This document shows positions 53,221 to 62,802 of a stretch of 64,000 nucleotides of DNA, piece after piece. Source of the DNA: Azospirillum brasilense (GTDB lineage Bacteria; Pseudomonadota; Alphaproteobacteria; Azospirillales; Azospirillaceae). How positions within the stretch are numbered: the stretch's first letter is position 1; each line of letters opens with the position of its first letter. A program made the position numbers and the translations under genes. The DNA lies in contig NZ_QLKQ01000001.1 of the NCBI RefSeq assembly GCF_003349955.1, forward strand, positions 62,001 to 126,000, in the 5' to 3' direction. The notes under the pieces are model-generated. The model saw only the letters and a program-made list of their open reading frames with translations, had not been told where the DNA came from and searched no databases.

Positions 53221-54213
53221 TTACTCCCCCGCCGGCGCGATCAGGCCGGCGGCAACGGCGAACTGGAAGAGCCCACGCGGGGCGGTGTTCTCAAGCCGGT
53301 CGGTGGGCTCGACGCCCAGCAGCTCCAGGCCGCGCACGTAGCGGCGGCAGAGCGCGCCCTCGCCGATCAGCAGCAGCGGACGGCCCTCATGCAGCTCGTT
53401 GCGCATGTGGCCGAGGCCGGAGACCAGCTCGTGGCCGATCAGCAGGCCGGACAGGTAATCCTTCAGAAGCTCCGCCGGCATGCGGCGGGTGATGCCGAGC
53501 GTGCGCGCGGCGAAGATCTGGTGCGTGAAGTCGCCCGGCCCGCTGGCCTGCGCCGCCCGCACGCCCTCGGCGAAGGCGGCGTCGGACTCGGCCTCTGCCG
53601 GGGCGGCGTCCGTCGGCATCAGCCGGCCGAGGATCGAGTGCTTGCACAGCACGGCGAAGGTCTCGCCGGTCATGTAGGTGGAGAAGCGGATCATGCGCCC
53701 GCCGACGATCTCCACCCATTTGGAATGGGTTCCGGGCAGCACCATGCAGGCGTCGCGGCCCCAGTCGGGACGGTCGGCCAGCACGCCGGCGATCTGGATC
53801 TCCTCGCCGCGCAGGATGTCCGGCGGGCCGCTCGGCGGGTCGTAGAGGACGCCGGGGGCGATCAGGATGCGGGACCCCGACGCGCTCTCCACCGGGATGG
53901 CCTGCGAGGCCAGGGTGGTCGTGTCGGCGGGGCAGCGGACATAGGGGGCCTCACGCCAGCCCTGGGCGCTGCCGACCATGCCGCCGGCCACCACCGGCAG
54001 GCGGGGGTGCTTGGTCAGCCAGTCGCCGCACAGGTCGGCGAAGGCCTGCTCGAAGCCGGCGATGCCCGGCATCGGCAGGTTCTGGATGCCATGCGCGTTG
54101 GCGCGCTGGTCCAGCACCCGCCCGTCGCCGCCCATCAGGAAGCCGCGCAGGCTCGACGTTCCCCAGTCGAGGGCGATCAGCGATGCCCCGACGCCTGTTC
54201 GTCCCGTTTCCAT
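53221..54213 (-). CDS. dgoK: 2-dehydro-3-deoxygalactonokinase
   Basis: The 330-residue protein is a DgoK-type kinase: IALDWGTSSLRGFLM for ATP/phosphate binding, PVVAGGMVGSAQGWREAPYVRCPA, LPGTHSKWVEI (metal/nucleotide), and MTGETFAVLCKHSILG. It makes the 6-phospho form that DgoA uses. The start at 54213 lies inside the end of the IclR gene (37-base overlap), so it is coupled to the regulator. A galactonate dehydratase (dgoD) is not found in this window. Confidence 0.93.
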   Translation of the reverse strand: METGRTGVGASLIALDWGTSSLRGFLMGGDGRVLDQRANAHGIQNLPMPGIAGFEQAFADLCGDWLTKHPRLPVVAGGMVGSAQGWREAPYVRCPADTTTLASQAIPVESASGSRILIAPGVLYDPPSGPPDILRGEEIQIAGVLADRPDWGRDACMVLPGTHSKWVEIVGGRMIRFSTYMTGETFAVLCKHSILGRLMPTDAAPAEAESDAAFAEGVRAAQASGPGDFTHQIFAARTLGITRRMPAELLKDYLSGLLIGHELVSGLGHMRNELHEGRPLLLIGEGALCRRYVRGLELLGVEPTDRLENTAPRGLFQFAVAAGLIAPAGE

Positions 54214-55016
54214 CCCAAATCCTTTGAAATCGCGTCGGCGACCGCCCGGACGATGGGTCCAAGCTCCTCCATCCGTTCGTCCGGCATGTAGGGCACGGCG
54301 CTCGCCACGCTGATGGCGGCGACGACCTGGTTGCGGACGTCACGGATCGGCGCGCCGACGCAGCGGATGCCGATTTCGTTTTCTTCAAGGTCGAAGGACC
54401 AGCCGCGGTCCACATAGGCGGCCAGCCGGGATTCGAACTCCGGCCAGGGCGCCAGCGGCGGCCGCTCCGGCGCCGCCGCGGTCAGGCGGAGCGCTTGATC
54501 GTACAGCGCCGGCCAGCGCTCGCGCGGCAGGCCGAGGAGAAGCGCCTTGCCCAGCCCCGTGGAGGCCAGCGGCATGCGCAGGCCGATGCGCGACCGCATC
54601 TCCAGCCCGCGCGTGTTCGGAATCTTGTCGAGGTAGAAGACCTCCGCCCCCTCGACGACGCCGAGATGGACGGTGTCGCCGGTCTGGCGGGCCAGCTCCT
54701 CGATGTGCGGACGGGCGACGGCGACCAGCGGACGCTGCTCCAGCGCGCGCATGCCGAGCGCGATCAGCTTCGGCCCCAGCAGGTAGCCCTTGTAGGGCAC
54801 ATGGTGCAGATAGCCGTCCTGGGTCAGGCTGTTGAGCATCCGGTGCGTGGTGCTGCGCGGGGTGCCCAGCTTGGCGGCGATGCCCTTCACGTCACCGATA
54901 CCCGCCGCCACGCATTCCAGGAGGGCGAGGCCGCGCATCAGCGTCTGGGTTCCGGAAGCCTGCGGCTTCTCGGGCGACGCTTGTGCATCGAGCGGATTTG
55001 CTCCGATGCCGGCCAT
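54177..55016 (-). CDS. IclR-family transcriptional regulator
   Basis: The 279-residue protein has a winged helix (LMRGLALLECVAAGIGDVKGIAAKLGTPRSTTHRMLNSLTQDGYL) and a C-terminal IclR ligand domain (RPHIEELARQTGDTVHLGVVEGAEVFYLDKIPN ... GIRCVGAPIRDVRNQVVAAISVA). I start it at 55016 (AGGAGGGAGGAT upstream); starts at 55052 and 55094 are possible but weaker. It is first in the dgoK-dgoA-tct operon and probably regulates it, responding to a sugar acid. It overlaps dgoK. Confidence 0.9.
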   Translation of the reverse strand: MAGIGANPLDAQASPEKPQASGTQTLMRGLALLECVAAGIGDVKGIAAKLGTPRSTTHRMLNSLTQDGYLHHVPYKGYLLGPKLIALGMRALEQRPLVAVARPHIEELARQTGDTVHLGVVEGAEVFYLDKIPNTRGLEMRSRIGLRMPLASTGLGKALLLGLPRERWPALYDQALRLTAAAPERPPLAPWPEFESRLAAYVDRGWSFDLEENEIGIRCVGAPIRDVRNQVVAAISVASAVPYMPDERMEELGPIVRAVADAISKDLGWKRDEQASGHR

Positions 55017-55040
55017 ATCCTCCCTCCTGCGTTCTTGTTC

Positions 55041-55055
55041 GATATCTGGCATATC
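55041..55055. promoter_or_regulatory. Dyad GATAT-N5-ATATC upstream of the IclR gene
   Basis: The perfect 5-base inverted repeat with centre CTGGC lies 25 bases before the IclR start. It is small but symmetric and well placed for autoregulation. Confidence 0.4.
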
Positions 55056-55108
55056 AGTTTCCACCACTTTATGAAGGCGTACGGATTGTGTCAAATAAAT
55101 AAATCACC

Positions 55109-55124
55109 GTCCATATAGTGAGAC
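55109..55124. promoter_or_regulatory. Candidate IclR-type site
   Basis: The 16-base sequence GTCCATATAGTGAGAC has symmetric ends (GTC...GAC) and the ATA centre often seen at IclR sites. It lies in the gap between the divergent IclR operon and clpB, closer to the IclR side. The symmetry is weak, so this is tentative. Confidence 0.3.
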
Positions 55125-55167
55125 AATGGTGCGCAAGACAGCCTTGCCCCACGGTCCGGGCGGCCGT

Positions 55168-55196
55168 CTTGATCGGAGCGGCGCCCCTGCCCATCT
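55168..55196 (+). promoter_or_regulatory. Candidate heat-shock (sigma-32) promoter of clpB
   Basis: CTTGAT (55168-55173) and GCCCATCT (55189-55196) are 15 bases apart. They resemble the sigma-32 elements CTTGAA and CCCCATNT. The distance to the ATG (100 bases) suits a clpB leader. Found by eye, no score. Confidence 0.35.
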
Positions 55197-55295
55197 GTTC
55201 CCTTGAGGCGACCGGGGCCGCGCATGGTGCGGGCCACACAGGCCGTCTTCCCGCGCCTTCGCAAAGGGCGGGAACCATAACGAACGGAGTGCCTG

Positions 55296-57965
55296 ATGGA
55301 CTTCGGTCTGTTCACCGACCGTGCGCGCGGCGTCATCCAGGCTGCGCAACTGGCGGCTCTCGCCGGACGCCACCAACAGCTCGTCCCCGAACATCTCGTG
55401 AAGGCCCTGGTCGAGGACGCCGACGGCGTGCCCGCCAAGCTGATCCGCGATGCCGGCGGCGACCCCGAGCTTTTGAAGACCGCCGCCGAGGAAACCCTCA
55501 ACCGCCAGACCCGTGTGGATGGCGAAGGGCCGCACCCAATCTTCATGTCCCCGGCGCTCGCCGGCGTGCTCCAGAACGCCGTCGAAACGGCGCGGGGTGC
55601 CGGCGACAAGTTCGTCTCCCCCGAACGGCTCCTCGAATCGCTGGCCGCCCAGGGCGGCAGCACCCGCGCGCTGTTCCACCGCGCCGGTGTCGATCCGGCT
55701 GTGCTGGTCGAGGGCGTCGAGTCGCTGAGCCGGAACCGCCCCGCCGACCGGCAGGAGGACGCCCAGATAGGCGAAGCGCTCGCCAAATACGCCCGCGACC
55801 TGACGGAGGAGGCGCGCCAGGGCCGTCTCGACCCGGTGATCGGGCGCGACGACGAGATCCGCCGCACCATCCAGGTCCTGGCCCGGCGCACCAAGAACAA
55901 CCCCGTGCTGATCGGCGAGCCCGGCGTCGGCAAGACCGCCGTGGTGGAGGGTCTGGCCCAGAGGCTGGCCTCCGGCGACGTGCCGGAGGGGCTGAAGGAC
56001 CGGCGCGTTCTGGCGCTCGACCTCACCGCCCTGCTGGCCGGCGCCAAGTTCCGCGGCGACTTCGAGGAGCGGCTGAAGGCCGTCCTGTCGGAGGTGCAGC
56101 AGGCGGCGGGCCGCATCATCCTGTTCATCGACGAGCTGCACTCGCTGATCGGGGCCGGCCGCACGGACGGCGCCATGGACGCCGCCAACATGCTGAAGCC
56201 CGCGCTGGCGCGCGGCGAGCTGCGCTGCGTCGGCGCCACCACGCCGGACGAGTACCGCAAATACATCGAGAAGGACGCGGCGCTGGCCCGCCGCTTCCAG
56301 CCGGTGAACGTTGACGAGCCGTCCGACGAGGACGCCGTGTCGATCCTGCGCGGCATCAAGGGCAAGTACGAGGTGCACCACGGCGTGCGCATCGCCGACG
56401 CGGCTGTGGTCGCGGCGGTGCAGCTCTCCGCCCGCTACATCGCCGACCGTCGCCTGCCCGACAAGGCCATCGACCTCGTCGACGAGGCGGCCAGCCGCCT
56501 GCGCATGGCCATCGACAGCAAGCCGGAGGCGCTGGACGCCGTCGGACGTCGCGTCGCCCAGCTGAAGATCGAGCGCGAGGCCCTGAAGTCGGAGCCGGAC
56601 GCCGCGTCCCAGGACCGGCTGCACAAGCTGGAGTCCGAACTCGCGGTGGACGAGGCGAAGCTGACCGCCATGGAGGAGGAATGGCGCGTCGGCCAGTCGC
56701 GCCGCACCGAGGGCCGCCGCCTGAAGGAGGAGCTGGACCAGGCCCGCACCAAGCTGGAGCACGCGCAACGCGACGGCGACTGGGCGAAGGCCGGCGAGCT
56801 GGCCTACGGCGTCGTTCCCGACCTGGAGAAGCGTCTGGCCGAGGCGGAATCCCGCGCCAACGCGGAGCGGGAGGAGGTCACGGCGAAGGACATCGCCGCG
56901 GTGGTCACCCGCTGGACCGGCATCCCGGTGGACCGCATGCTGGACAGCGAGCGGCAGCGGCTGAAGGGCATGGAGGACCGGCTGGCCGAGCGCGTCGTCG
57001 GTCAGGCGGAGGCGGTGCGCGCCGTGTCCAAGGCGGTGCGCCGGGCGCGGGCCGGGTTGAAGGACCCGAACCGTCCGACCGGCTCCTTCCTGTTCCTGGG
57101 CCCGACCGGCGTCGGCAAGACGGAGCTGGCCAAGGCGCTGGCCGCCTTCCTGTTCGACGACGAGACCGCGGTCACCCGCGTCGACATGTCGGAGTATATG
57201 GAGAAGCACTCCGTCGCCCGCATGATCGGCTCGCCTCCGGGCTATGTCGGCTATGACGACGGCGGTACGCTGGCCGAGAAGATCCGGCGCCGGCCCTATC
57301 AGGTCGTCCTGCTGGACGAGGTGGAGAAGGCCCACCCCGACGTGCTGAACGTGCTGCTCCAGGCGCTCGACGACGGGCGGCTGACCGATGGCCAGGGCCG
57401 CACGGCGGACTTCCGCCACGCGATCCTGATCATGACGTCGAACCTGGGGGCGGACGCCCTGACCGCGCTCGGCGAGGACGACAGCCTGGAGGGCGCCCGG
57501 ATCGAGGTGATGGACGCGGTGCGCCGCGCCTTCCGGCCGGAGTTCCTGAACCGGCTGGACGACGTGCTGATCTTCCGCCGGCTGGGGCGCGAGCAAATGG
57601 CCCACATCGTGGACATCCAACTCGCCCGCGTCGCCGACCGTCTGGCGGAGCGCGGCCTGTCGCTGACCGCCGACGACGCGGCCCGCGCCCGGCTCGCCGA
57701 CCTCGGCTGGGACCCCGCCTTCGGCGCCCGCCCGTTGAAGCGGGCGGTGCAGAATCTGGTGGAGGACCCGATCGCCGAGCGGCTGCTCGACGGCGAAGTG
57801 GACGAGCGCTCGACCCTGCACCTGTCGACGCGGGACGGCCGCCTGACCCTGGACGGGGTGCCGGTCGAGGAGGACCGCGCCACCGGCTTCAAGGCCCCGG
57901 AGCGCCCGCCGTTGGGCTTCGCCCTGACGGGCGGCGGCGGACGGAGCAGCGCCGCCGTCCACTGA
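55296..57965 (+). CDS. clpB: AAA+ disaggregase ClpB
   Basis: The 889-residue protein has an N-terminal Clp N domain (1-150), AAA1 with Walker A GEPGVGKT (207-214) and Walker [10 protein letters not shown], the ClpB middle coiled coil (about 405-540; [31 protein letters not shown]), and AAA2 with Walker A GPTGVGKT (602-609), [11 protein letters not shown]alker B and the FNRLDD region. It is slightly longer than usual (about 860) because of the C-terminal Pro/Gly tail. It solubilises aggregates with DnaK. GGAG is 7 bases before the ATG. A strong terminator follows. Confidence 0.95.
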   Translation: MDFGLFTDRARGVIQAAQLAALAGRHQQLVPEHLVKALVEDADGVPAKLIRDAGGDPELLKTAAEETLNRQTRVDGEGPHPIFMSPALAGVLQNAVETARGAGDKFVSPERLLESLAAQGGSTRALFHRAGVDPAVLVEGVESLSRNRPADRQEDAQIGEALAKYARDLTEEARQGRLDPVIGRDDEIRRTIQVLARRTKNNPVLIGEPGVGKTAVVEGLAQRLASGDVPEGLKDRRVLALDLTALLAGAKFRGDFEERLKAVLSEVQQAAGRIILFIDELHSLIGAGRTDGAMDAANMLKPALARGELRCVGATTPDEYRKYIEKDAALARRFQPVNVDEPSDEDAVSILRGIKGKYEVHHGVRIADAAVVAAVQLSARYIADRRLPDKAIDLVDEAASRLRMAIDSKPEALDAVGRRVAQLKIEREALKSEPDAASQDRLHKLESELAVDEAKLTAMEEEWRVGQSRRTEGRRLKEELDQARTKLEHAQRDGDWAKAGELAYGVVPDLEKRLAEAESRANAEREEVTAKDIAAVVTRWTGIPVDRMLDSERQRLKGMEDRLAERVVGQAEAVRAVSKAVRRARAGLKDPNRPTGSFLFLGPTGVGKTELAKALAAFLFDDETAVTRVDMSEYMEKHSVARMIGSPPGYVGYDDGGTLAEKIRRRPYQVVLLDEVEKAHPDVLNVLLQALDDGRLTDGQGRTADFRHAILIMTSNLGADALTALGEDDSLEGARIEVMDAVRRAFRPEFLNRLDDVLIFRRLGREQMAHIVDIQLARVADRLAERGLSLTADDAARARLADLGWDPAFGARPLKRAVQNLVEDPIAERLLDGEVDERSTLHLSTRDGRLTLDGVPVEEDRATGFKAPERPPLGFALTGGGGRSSAAVH

Positions 57966-57984
57966 GCGTGACGCGACACGAGAA

Positions 57985-58011
57985 CCCCGGCCCGCAAGGG
58001 CCGGGGTTTTT
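57985..58011 (+). terminator. Rho-independent terminator after clpB
   Basis: A 9-base GC stem (CCCCGGCCC / GGGCCGGGG) with a GCAA loop is followed by five Ts (58007-58011). It lies 20 bases past the clpB stop. Confidence 0.9.
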
Positions 58012-58112
58012 CGTTGCGCGCGTGCCCCGACGCCTCATGGATATGCCGCGGTCTGTGGTAAGCAGGAGGGACGGTTGCGCCGTCAACGGTGCGCCTTGCG
58101 GAGGACCGGGGA

Positions 58113-58706
58113 ATGAGCGGATGGAACGGGTACGGTGAAAACGCGACAGCGCTCACCGAACAGTACGAGAGCGTGGCGTTCGCCGATGTGCATCGCGACG
58201 TGCTCCACCTCTTCCCCTCCCAACCGAGCCGCGTCCTGGACATCGGCGCGGGCACGGGACGGGACGTGGCCGCCTTGTCGGCGCTTGGCCACGAGGTGAC
58301 CGCCGTCGAACCGACGCCGGAGCTTCGCAGCGCGGGAATGCGCATCCACGCCGCGACGCCGATCCGCTGGCTCGACGACAGCCTGCCGGAGCTGGCGGTG
58401 GTGCGGAGCGACGGCGGGCGCTACGACGTCGTCCTGCTCACCGCGGTGTGGATGCACCTCGATGAGGCCCAGCGAGCCATCGCGATGCCGCACATCGCGG
58501 GCCTGCTGAACCCAAGCGGACGGATCGTCATGTCCTTGCGCCACGGCCCGGTGCCGGCGGGGCGGACCATGTACGACGTGTCGGCCGCCGAAACCATCGC
58601 GCTTGCCGCGTCCGTCGGCCTGCGCTGCATCCATCGGAACGACCGGGAGGATATGCTCGGCCGCGGCGACGTGTCCTGGAGTTTCCTCGGGTTGGAGGCA
58701 AGCTGA
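58113..58706 (+). CDS. SAM-dependent methyltransferase (class I)
   Basis: The 197-residue protein has the motif I SAM site VLDIGAGTGRDVAALSALGHEVTAVEPTPELR, with LLTAVWMHLDEAQRAIAMPHIAGLLNPSGRIVMSLRHGP as later strands. The type is a generic small class I methyltransferase; the substrate is unknown. Start at 58113 has AGGACCGGGGA before it; an in-frame start at 58089 is less likely. The gene is convergent with the CtaG-like gene, only 5 bases away. Confidence 0.85.
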   Translation: MSGWNGYGENATALTEQYESVAFADVHRDVLHLFPSQPSRVLDIGAGTGRDVAALSALGHEVTAVEPTPELRSAGMRIHAATPIRWLDDSLPELAVVRSDGGRYDVVLLTAVWMHLDEAQRAIAMPHIAGLLNPSGRIVMSLRHGPVPAGRTMYDVSAAETIALAASVGLRCIHRNDREDMLGRGDVSWSFLGLEAS

Positions 58707-58711
58707 CCGCC

Positions 58712-59530
58712 TTACGAGCGCTGGCGCTCGGGCACCATCAGCCAGCGCGCCAGCGCGTAGAGGTTGACCGCCACATAGACCGCCGCCCCGACCACCCCCA
58801 TGATGAGCCCGCCGAGTTGCTGGTCGGCGAGCGCCGACAGGCCCCAGGGCGCCGTCGTCTCCAGATGGTAGACGAACAGCGGCTGCGGGGCGAAGATCAG
58901 CAGGGCCGCCAGAATGGCGAGATGGACCGAGGTGCCGAAGGCCGACAGCAGCCCCCTCCCCCGCATGGCCGCATCGTCGGGGGCCAGCACCGTCCGCCAC
59001 GCGGCGACCGCACCGATGAGCAGGCTGGCGTGCATTACCCACAGCACCGCGTCGAAGCGCAGCGCCGCCATGTAGAGTCCCGGCAAATGCCACACCCAGA
59101 GGAACAGCCCGAACAGACCCCAGGCGATTTCCGGAACGGCCAAAGGTGAGGCCAGGACCCGCGCCCAGTTGGGCCAGCGGAGCGCGTCCATCGGCCAGGA
59201 CAGGACCAGCAGGGGCGCCGCGACCTGGATGGTCAGAAGATGCTGGACCACCCGCGCCGAGAACAGGGCGGAGGTCAGGCTGCACAGCGGCGACACGAAG
59301 GCGGCGAACAGAATCAGCCACCCGGCGGCGAAGCACCAGGGCTGATGACGGGCCATCCCCGCTCCATGCCGCCGCACCACCATCGCGTATCCCACGGCGG
59401 CAAAGGCGAAGACGGACAGCAGGACCGGATCGCCGTTCCAGGCGCTCCAGAACCCCTCCGGCACCGGCGGGGCGCCGCAATAGGGAATGATGGACGGCAG
59501 CGTTTGGGCGAGCGGCGTTGCGGTGGGCAC
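58712..59530 (-). CDS. CtaG/Caa3-type cytochrome c oxidase assembly protein
   Basis: The 272-residue protein has about seven membrane segments and the Caa3_CtaG pattern (WSAWNGDPVLLSVFAFAAVGYAM; CSLTSALFSARVVQHLLTIQVAAPLLVLSWPMDALRWPNW; WVWHLPGLYMAALRFDAVLWVMHASLLIGAVAAW). The His-rich membrane segments may handle copper for oxidase assembly. No oxidase genes are nearby. It ends close to the methyltransferase gene end. Confidence 0.87.
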   Translation of the reverse strand: MPTATPLAQTLPSIIPYCGAPPVPEGFWSAWNGDPVLLSVFAFAAVGYAMVVRRHGAGMARHQPWCFAAGWLILFAAFVSPLCSLTSALFSARVVQHLLTIQVAAPLLVLSWPMDALRWPNWARVLASPLAVPEIAWGLFGLFLWVWHLPGLYMAALRFDAVLWVMHASLLIGAVAAWRTVLAPDDAAMRGRGLLSAFGTSVHLAILAALLIFAPQPLFVYHLETTAPWGLSALADQQLGGLIMGVVGAAVYVAVNLYALARWLMVPERQRS

Positions 59531-59603
59531 GGCTGGACCTCCTTGGCCTACAGCCGTGTAAAACCGGGAATGGCCCTGGGGTTCCCAAATGCCGCCCGTT
59601 GAG

Positions 59604-60398
59604 TCAGGCCCGTTCGGCGGTTTCGATCAGATCGGTGCGCCCGATGCGGCGCAGGGAGGCCTCCAGCCGCGTGTCGTCCTCGCGGATTTCCCGCAGGGTG
59701 TGCAGCGTAAACATCACATGCGCCTCCGCCGCCGTGTGGGCGGCCTCGGCGTCGCCGGCCAGCACCGCGTCGACGATGGCCAGATGCTGCGCCAGCAGCA
59801 GGTCGCGCACGCCGGGCCGGGTGTAGAGCCGGTCGCGGTTGTAGAACACGTCGTTGCGCAGCATCTCCGACAACGCGCCCATGATGTGCAGCATCACCGT
59901 GTTGTGCGCCGCCTCGTAGAAGGCGAGGTGAAGCTGCGCGTCCACATCGGCCTCTTCCGACGGGTCGTCCTTGCCGTGGGCGTCGCGCATGCGCTGGGCC
60001 AGGGCGCGGATCGCCTGACGGTCGAGGTCGGTCGCCCGCTGCGCGGCCAGCTTGGCCGCCGCCGCCTCGATGGAGGTGCGGAACTCCAGGTAATGGAAAG
60101 GCGCGTCCGGGTCTGACTGAAGCAGCGCCGCCAGCGGGGCGGCGATGGGCGCCAGGAACTGCGCGATGTGCGTGCCGTTGCGCCCGGAGACGAGCAGCCC
60201 GCGCTCCTCCAGCTTCTCCAGGGCGTCGCGCAGCGACGGGCGCGAGACGTCCAGCTTCAGCGCCAGATCCCGTTCCGGCAGCAGCTTCTCCCCTGGACGC
60301 AGCACGCCTTCCCGGATCAGCGTCTCCAGATGGTCGGCGATGGCGTCCGCCAATTTGGCCGGCTTGATCATTCCGTTGCCCTGCCCCTTGTCCTGCAT
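59604..60398 (-). CDS. lldR: GntR/FCD-family regulator, LldR-like
   Basis: The 264-residue protein has a GntR winged helix (ADAIADHLETLIREGVLRPGEKLLPERDLALKLDVSRPSLRDALEKLEERGLLV) and an all-helical FCD domain with metal-binding His and Asp residues (DVDAQLHLAFYEAAHN, HLAIVDAVLAGD, EAHVMFTLHTLR). It is divergent from lldP and resembles LldR/PdhR. The start could be at 60398, 60413, 60440 or 60371; I use 60398. It probably binds lactate and represses the divergent lactate genes through the dyads in the gap. Confidence 0.85.
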   Translation of the reverse strand: MQDKGQGNGMIKPAKLADAIADHLETLIREGVLRPGEKLLPERDLALKLDVSRPSLRDALEKLEERGLLVSGRNGTHIAQFLAPIAAPLAALLQSDPDAPFHYLEFRTSIEAAAAKLAAQRATDLDRQAIRALAQRMRDAHGKDDPSEEADVDAQLHLAFYEAAHNTVMLHIMGALSEMLRNDVFYNRDRLYTRPGVRDLLLAQHLAIVDAVLAGDAEAAHTAAEAHVMFTLHTLREIREDDTRLEASLRRIGRTDLIETAERA

Positions 60399-60512
60399 CC
60401 GCAGAAATCCCATCCGATCCCGAAGGTTAGATATCGTCACGGCTTCCGCGCGTCCAGCCCCACCGCGCCCCCTGGCACCGTTTCCCGATCGCAGCGCTCT
60501 CGAAGGAGTCAG

Positions 60513-60525
60513 GTGGTAATACCAC
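60513..60525. promoter_or_regulatory. FCD-type operator dyad GTGGT-AAT-ACCAC
   Basis: The perfect 5-base inverted repeat with a 3-base centre matches the TGGT-N3-ACCA form of LldR/PdhR-type operators. It lies between lldR and lldP. Confidence 0.6.
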
Positions 60526-60616
60526 GGGCAAGAAAAAGTCTCTCGCGACGCCGACGGTAAATTGAATTTTCCCTATTGCCAACCATTGCGACCCAATGTA
60601 TCCGTTCAGAGCCTTT

Positions 60617-60633
60617 GGTCATATGTTTTGACC
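60617..60633. promoter_or_regulatory. Second dyad GGTCA-N7-TGACC
   Basis: The perfect 5-base inverted repeat about TATGTTT lies between the first dyad and lldP. Its spacing differs from the first, so it may be a separate regulator site. Confidence 0.35.
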
Positions 60634-60785
60634 GGAGCCCAACCCAAGAAAAAAACTGACCTCCACGGTCGAATGGCCATGGAATGACAGGCGGCGCGCG
60701 TCCGGATAAGACGTGCGGGTCCGGGCTCCACTCATGGTCGCTGGCCAAAGCGCAGAACCGAGAATCTGCGGCATAGGTAGGAAAC

Positions 60786-62474
60786 ATGCAGCCCTGGACA
60801 CAAGTCTACGATCCCGCGGGTAACCTTTGGCTTTCGGCACTTGTGGCCGCGTTGCCGATCATTTTCTTCTTCATCGCGCTGACGATGCTGCGCTTGAAGG
60901 GCCACGTCGCGGGCACCATCACCGTCGCCATCTCGCTGGCCGTCGCCATCCTGTTCTACAAGATGCCGGTCGGCATGGCGCTGGCGTCCGCCGGATACGG
61001 CTTCCTCTACGGTCTGTGGCCCATCGCCTGGATCATCGTGGCCGCCGTGTTCCTCTACAAGATCACGGTCAAGACCGGTCAGTTCGAGATCATCCGCTCG
61101 TCGGTGGTTTCGATCACCGAGGACCAGCGTCTTCAGATGCTGATGGTCGGCTTCTCCTTCGGCGCCTTCCTGGAAGGGGCTGCGGGCTTCGGCGCGCCGG
61201 TCGCCATTACCGCGGCGCTGCTGGTCGGGCTGGGCTTCAACCCGCTCTACGCCGCCGGTCTCTGCCTGATTGCCAACACCGCCCCGGTGGCCTTCGGCGC
61301 CATGGGCATTCCGATCATCGTCGCCGGTCAGGTCACCTCGCTCGACCCGTTCCGGATCGGCGCCATGGCCGGCCGCCAGCTGCCGCTGCTGTCCGTCTTC
61401 GTGCCCTTCTGGATCATCATGATCATGGACGGCTGGAAGGGCGTGCGCGAGACCTGGCCCGCCATCCTGGTCGCCGGCGGCACCTTCGCCGTCACCCAGT
61501 ACTTCACCGCCAACTTCATCGGGCCTGAGCTGCCGGACATCACCTCCGCCCTGGTCAGCCTCGTCAGCATCACCGTCTTCCTGAAGTTCTGGAAGCCCAA
61601 GGCGATCTTCCGCTTCGCCAACTCCCCGCTGCCCGCCGGCCCGGTGCCGCAGTCGGTCGGCGCCATGGCGTCGAGCGAGTTCAACGCCCAGCGCGGCTAC
61701 AGCGCCGGTGAGATCGCCAAGGCCTGGTCGCCCTTCCTGATCCTGACCGTGATCGTCACGATCTGGAGCCTGAAGCCCTTCAAGGCCCTGTTCGCCAAGG
61801 GCGGCGCGCTGGCCGACACGGTGCTGTACTTCCCGGTCGCCGGGCTGGACAAGCTGGTGCTGAAGGCCGCCCCGATCGTCGCCTCGCCCAAGCCCATCGA
61901 GGCCGTCTACAAGCTCGACCTGCTGTCGGCCACCGGCACGGCCATCCTGATCTCCGCGATCATCACGATGGTCATGCTGAAGATGCGCCCGGCCGACGGC
62001 GTGAAGACCTTCGTCGAGACGGTCGGCGAGCTGAAGCGCCCGATCTACTCGATCGGCATGGTCCTGGCCTTCGCCTTCATCGCCAATTACTCGGGCCTGT
62101 CCTCGACCCTGGCGCTGCTGCTGGCCGGCACGGGCTTCCTGTTCCCGTTCTTCTCGCCGATCCTGGGCTGGCTGGGCGTGTTCCTGACCGGGTCCGACAC
62201 GTCGAGCAACGCGCTGTTCTGCGGCCTGCAGGCCACCACGGCGCAGCAGGTGGGCGTGTCCGACGTGCTGATGGTCGCGGCCAACACGACCGGCGGCGTC
62301 ACCGGCAAGATGATCTCCCCGCAGTCGATCGCCGTGGCCTGCGCCGCGGTGGGTCTGGTCGGCCGCGAGTCCGAGCTGTTCCGCTTCACCGTGAAGCACA
62401 GCCTGTTCTTCGTCGCGATCATCGGCGTCATCACCATGATCCAGGCCTACATCCTGCCCTGGATGATCCCCTAA
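60786..62474 (+). CDS. lldP: L-lactate permease LldP
   Basis: The 562-residue protein has about 13 membrane segments and the lactate permease signatures ([139 protein letters not shown]). It imports lactate (and often glycolate) by proton symport. AGGAAAC lies just before the ATG. Divergent from lldR. A terminator follows at 62547. Confidence 0.93.
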   Translation: MQPWTQVYDPAGNLWLSALVAALPIIFFFIALTMLRLKGHVAGTITVAISLAVAILFYKMPVGMALASAGYGFLYGLWPIAWIIVAAVFLYKITVKTGQFEIIRSSVVSITEDQRLQMLMVGFSFGAFLEGAAGFGAPVAITAALLVGLGFNPLYAAGLCLIANTAPVAFGAMGIPIIVAGQVTSLDPFRIGAMAGRQLPLLSVFVPFWIIMIMDGWKGVRETWPAILVAGGTFAVTQYFTANFIGPELPDITSALVSLVSITVFLKFWKPKAIFRFANSPLPAGPVPQSVGAMASSEFNAQRGYSAGEIAKAWSPFLILTVIVTIWSLKPFKALFAKGGALADTVLYFPVAGLDKLVLKAAPIVASPKPIEAVYKLDLLSATGTAILISAIITMVMLKMRPADGVKTFVETVGELKRPIYSIGMVLAFAFIANYSGLSSTLALLLAGTGFLFPFFSPILGWLGVFLTGSDTSSNALFCGLQATTAQQVGVSDVLMVAANTTGGVTGKMISPQSIAVACAAVGLVGRESELFRFTVKHSLFFVAIIGVITMIQAYILPWMIP

Positions 62475-62489
62475 GCGTCGAAGTCTCCC

Positions 62490-62518
62490 CCCTTCTCCTC
62501 CCCCCGGGGAGAAGGGGC
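62490..62518. repeat. REP-like palindrome
   Basis: Arms CCCCTTCTCC (62490-62499) and GGAGAAGGGG (62509-62518) resemble the repeats at 1.35, 14.0, 17.6 and 48.3 kb. It lies 16 bases after the lldP stop. Confidence 0.6.
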
Positions 62519-62546
62519 GTCATCCACTGCCGAGCTTTATTCCCTA

Positions 62547-62591
62547 CGGCGCCGCTCGGCCTTCCATCCGGTCGGGTGGCGCCGCTTTTTT
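62547..62591 (+). terminator. Rho-independent terminator after lldP
   Basis: A 15-base stem (62547-62561 with 62570-62584, three G-U pairs) with an 8-base loop is followed by a T-tract (62586-62591). It lies 73 bases after the lldP stop. Confidence 0.8.
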
Positions 62592-62802
62592 ATTGCATTG
62601 CAGCAGCGCAGCGCTGCGTTTGGTCAATTCATTTTACCATTGCGGCCACCCAGCAAATCGATTATCCGACATACTGACTGTGGCACACAACAAGCCGCCC
62701 GTCCGACAGGCGGAAACAAACCCAGCCCCAGCACCCGCAACCCGGACCGGCGATCACGGAGGAGTCGTCGCGCGGTCCCAGATCCGGAGGCCCCGAGAAC
62801 CG

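Larger units (their letters stand above)
60399..60785. other. 387-base divergent lldR-lldP regulatory region
   Basis: No gene. The region becomes AT-rich around 60540-60650. It holds the dyads at 60513 and 60617 described separately, and TAGGAAA as the lldP ribosome site just before the ATG. Confidence 0.5.
62475..62802. other. 328-base lldP-dld intergenic region
   Basis: This gap holds the REP-like palindrome (62490-62518), the terminator (62547-62591), then an AT-rich stretch (62595-62680) that probably carries a separate dld promoter. A small open frame at 62598-62822 has no supporting signal and I do not count it as a gene. Confidence 0.5.

Noticed and set aside
55104..57962. A 952-residue open frame opposite clpB
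   Set aside because: The opposite strand is clpB, with clear AAA+ motifs; this frame is a shadow.
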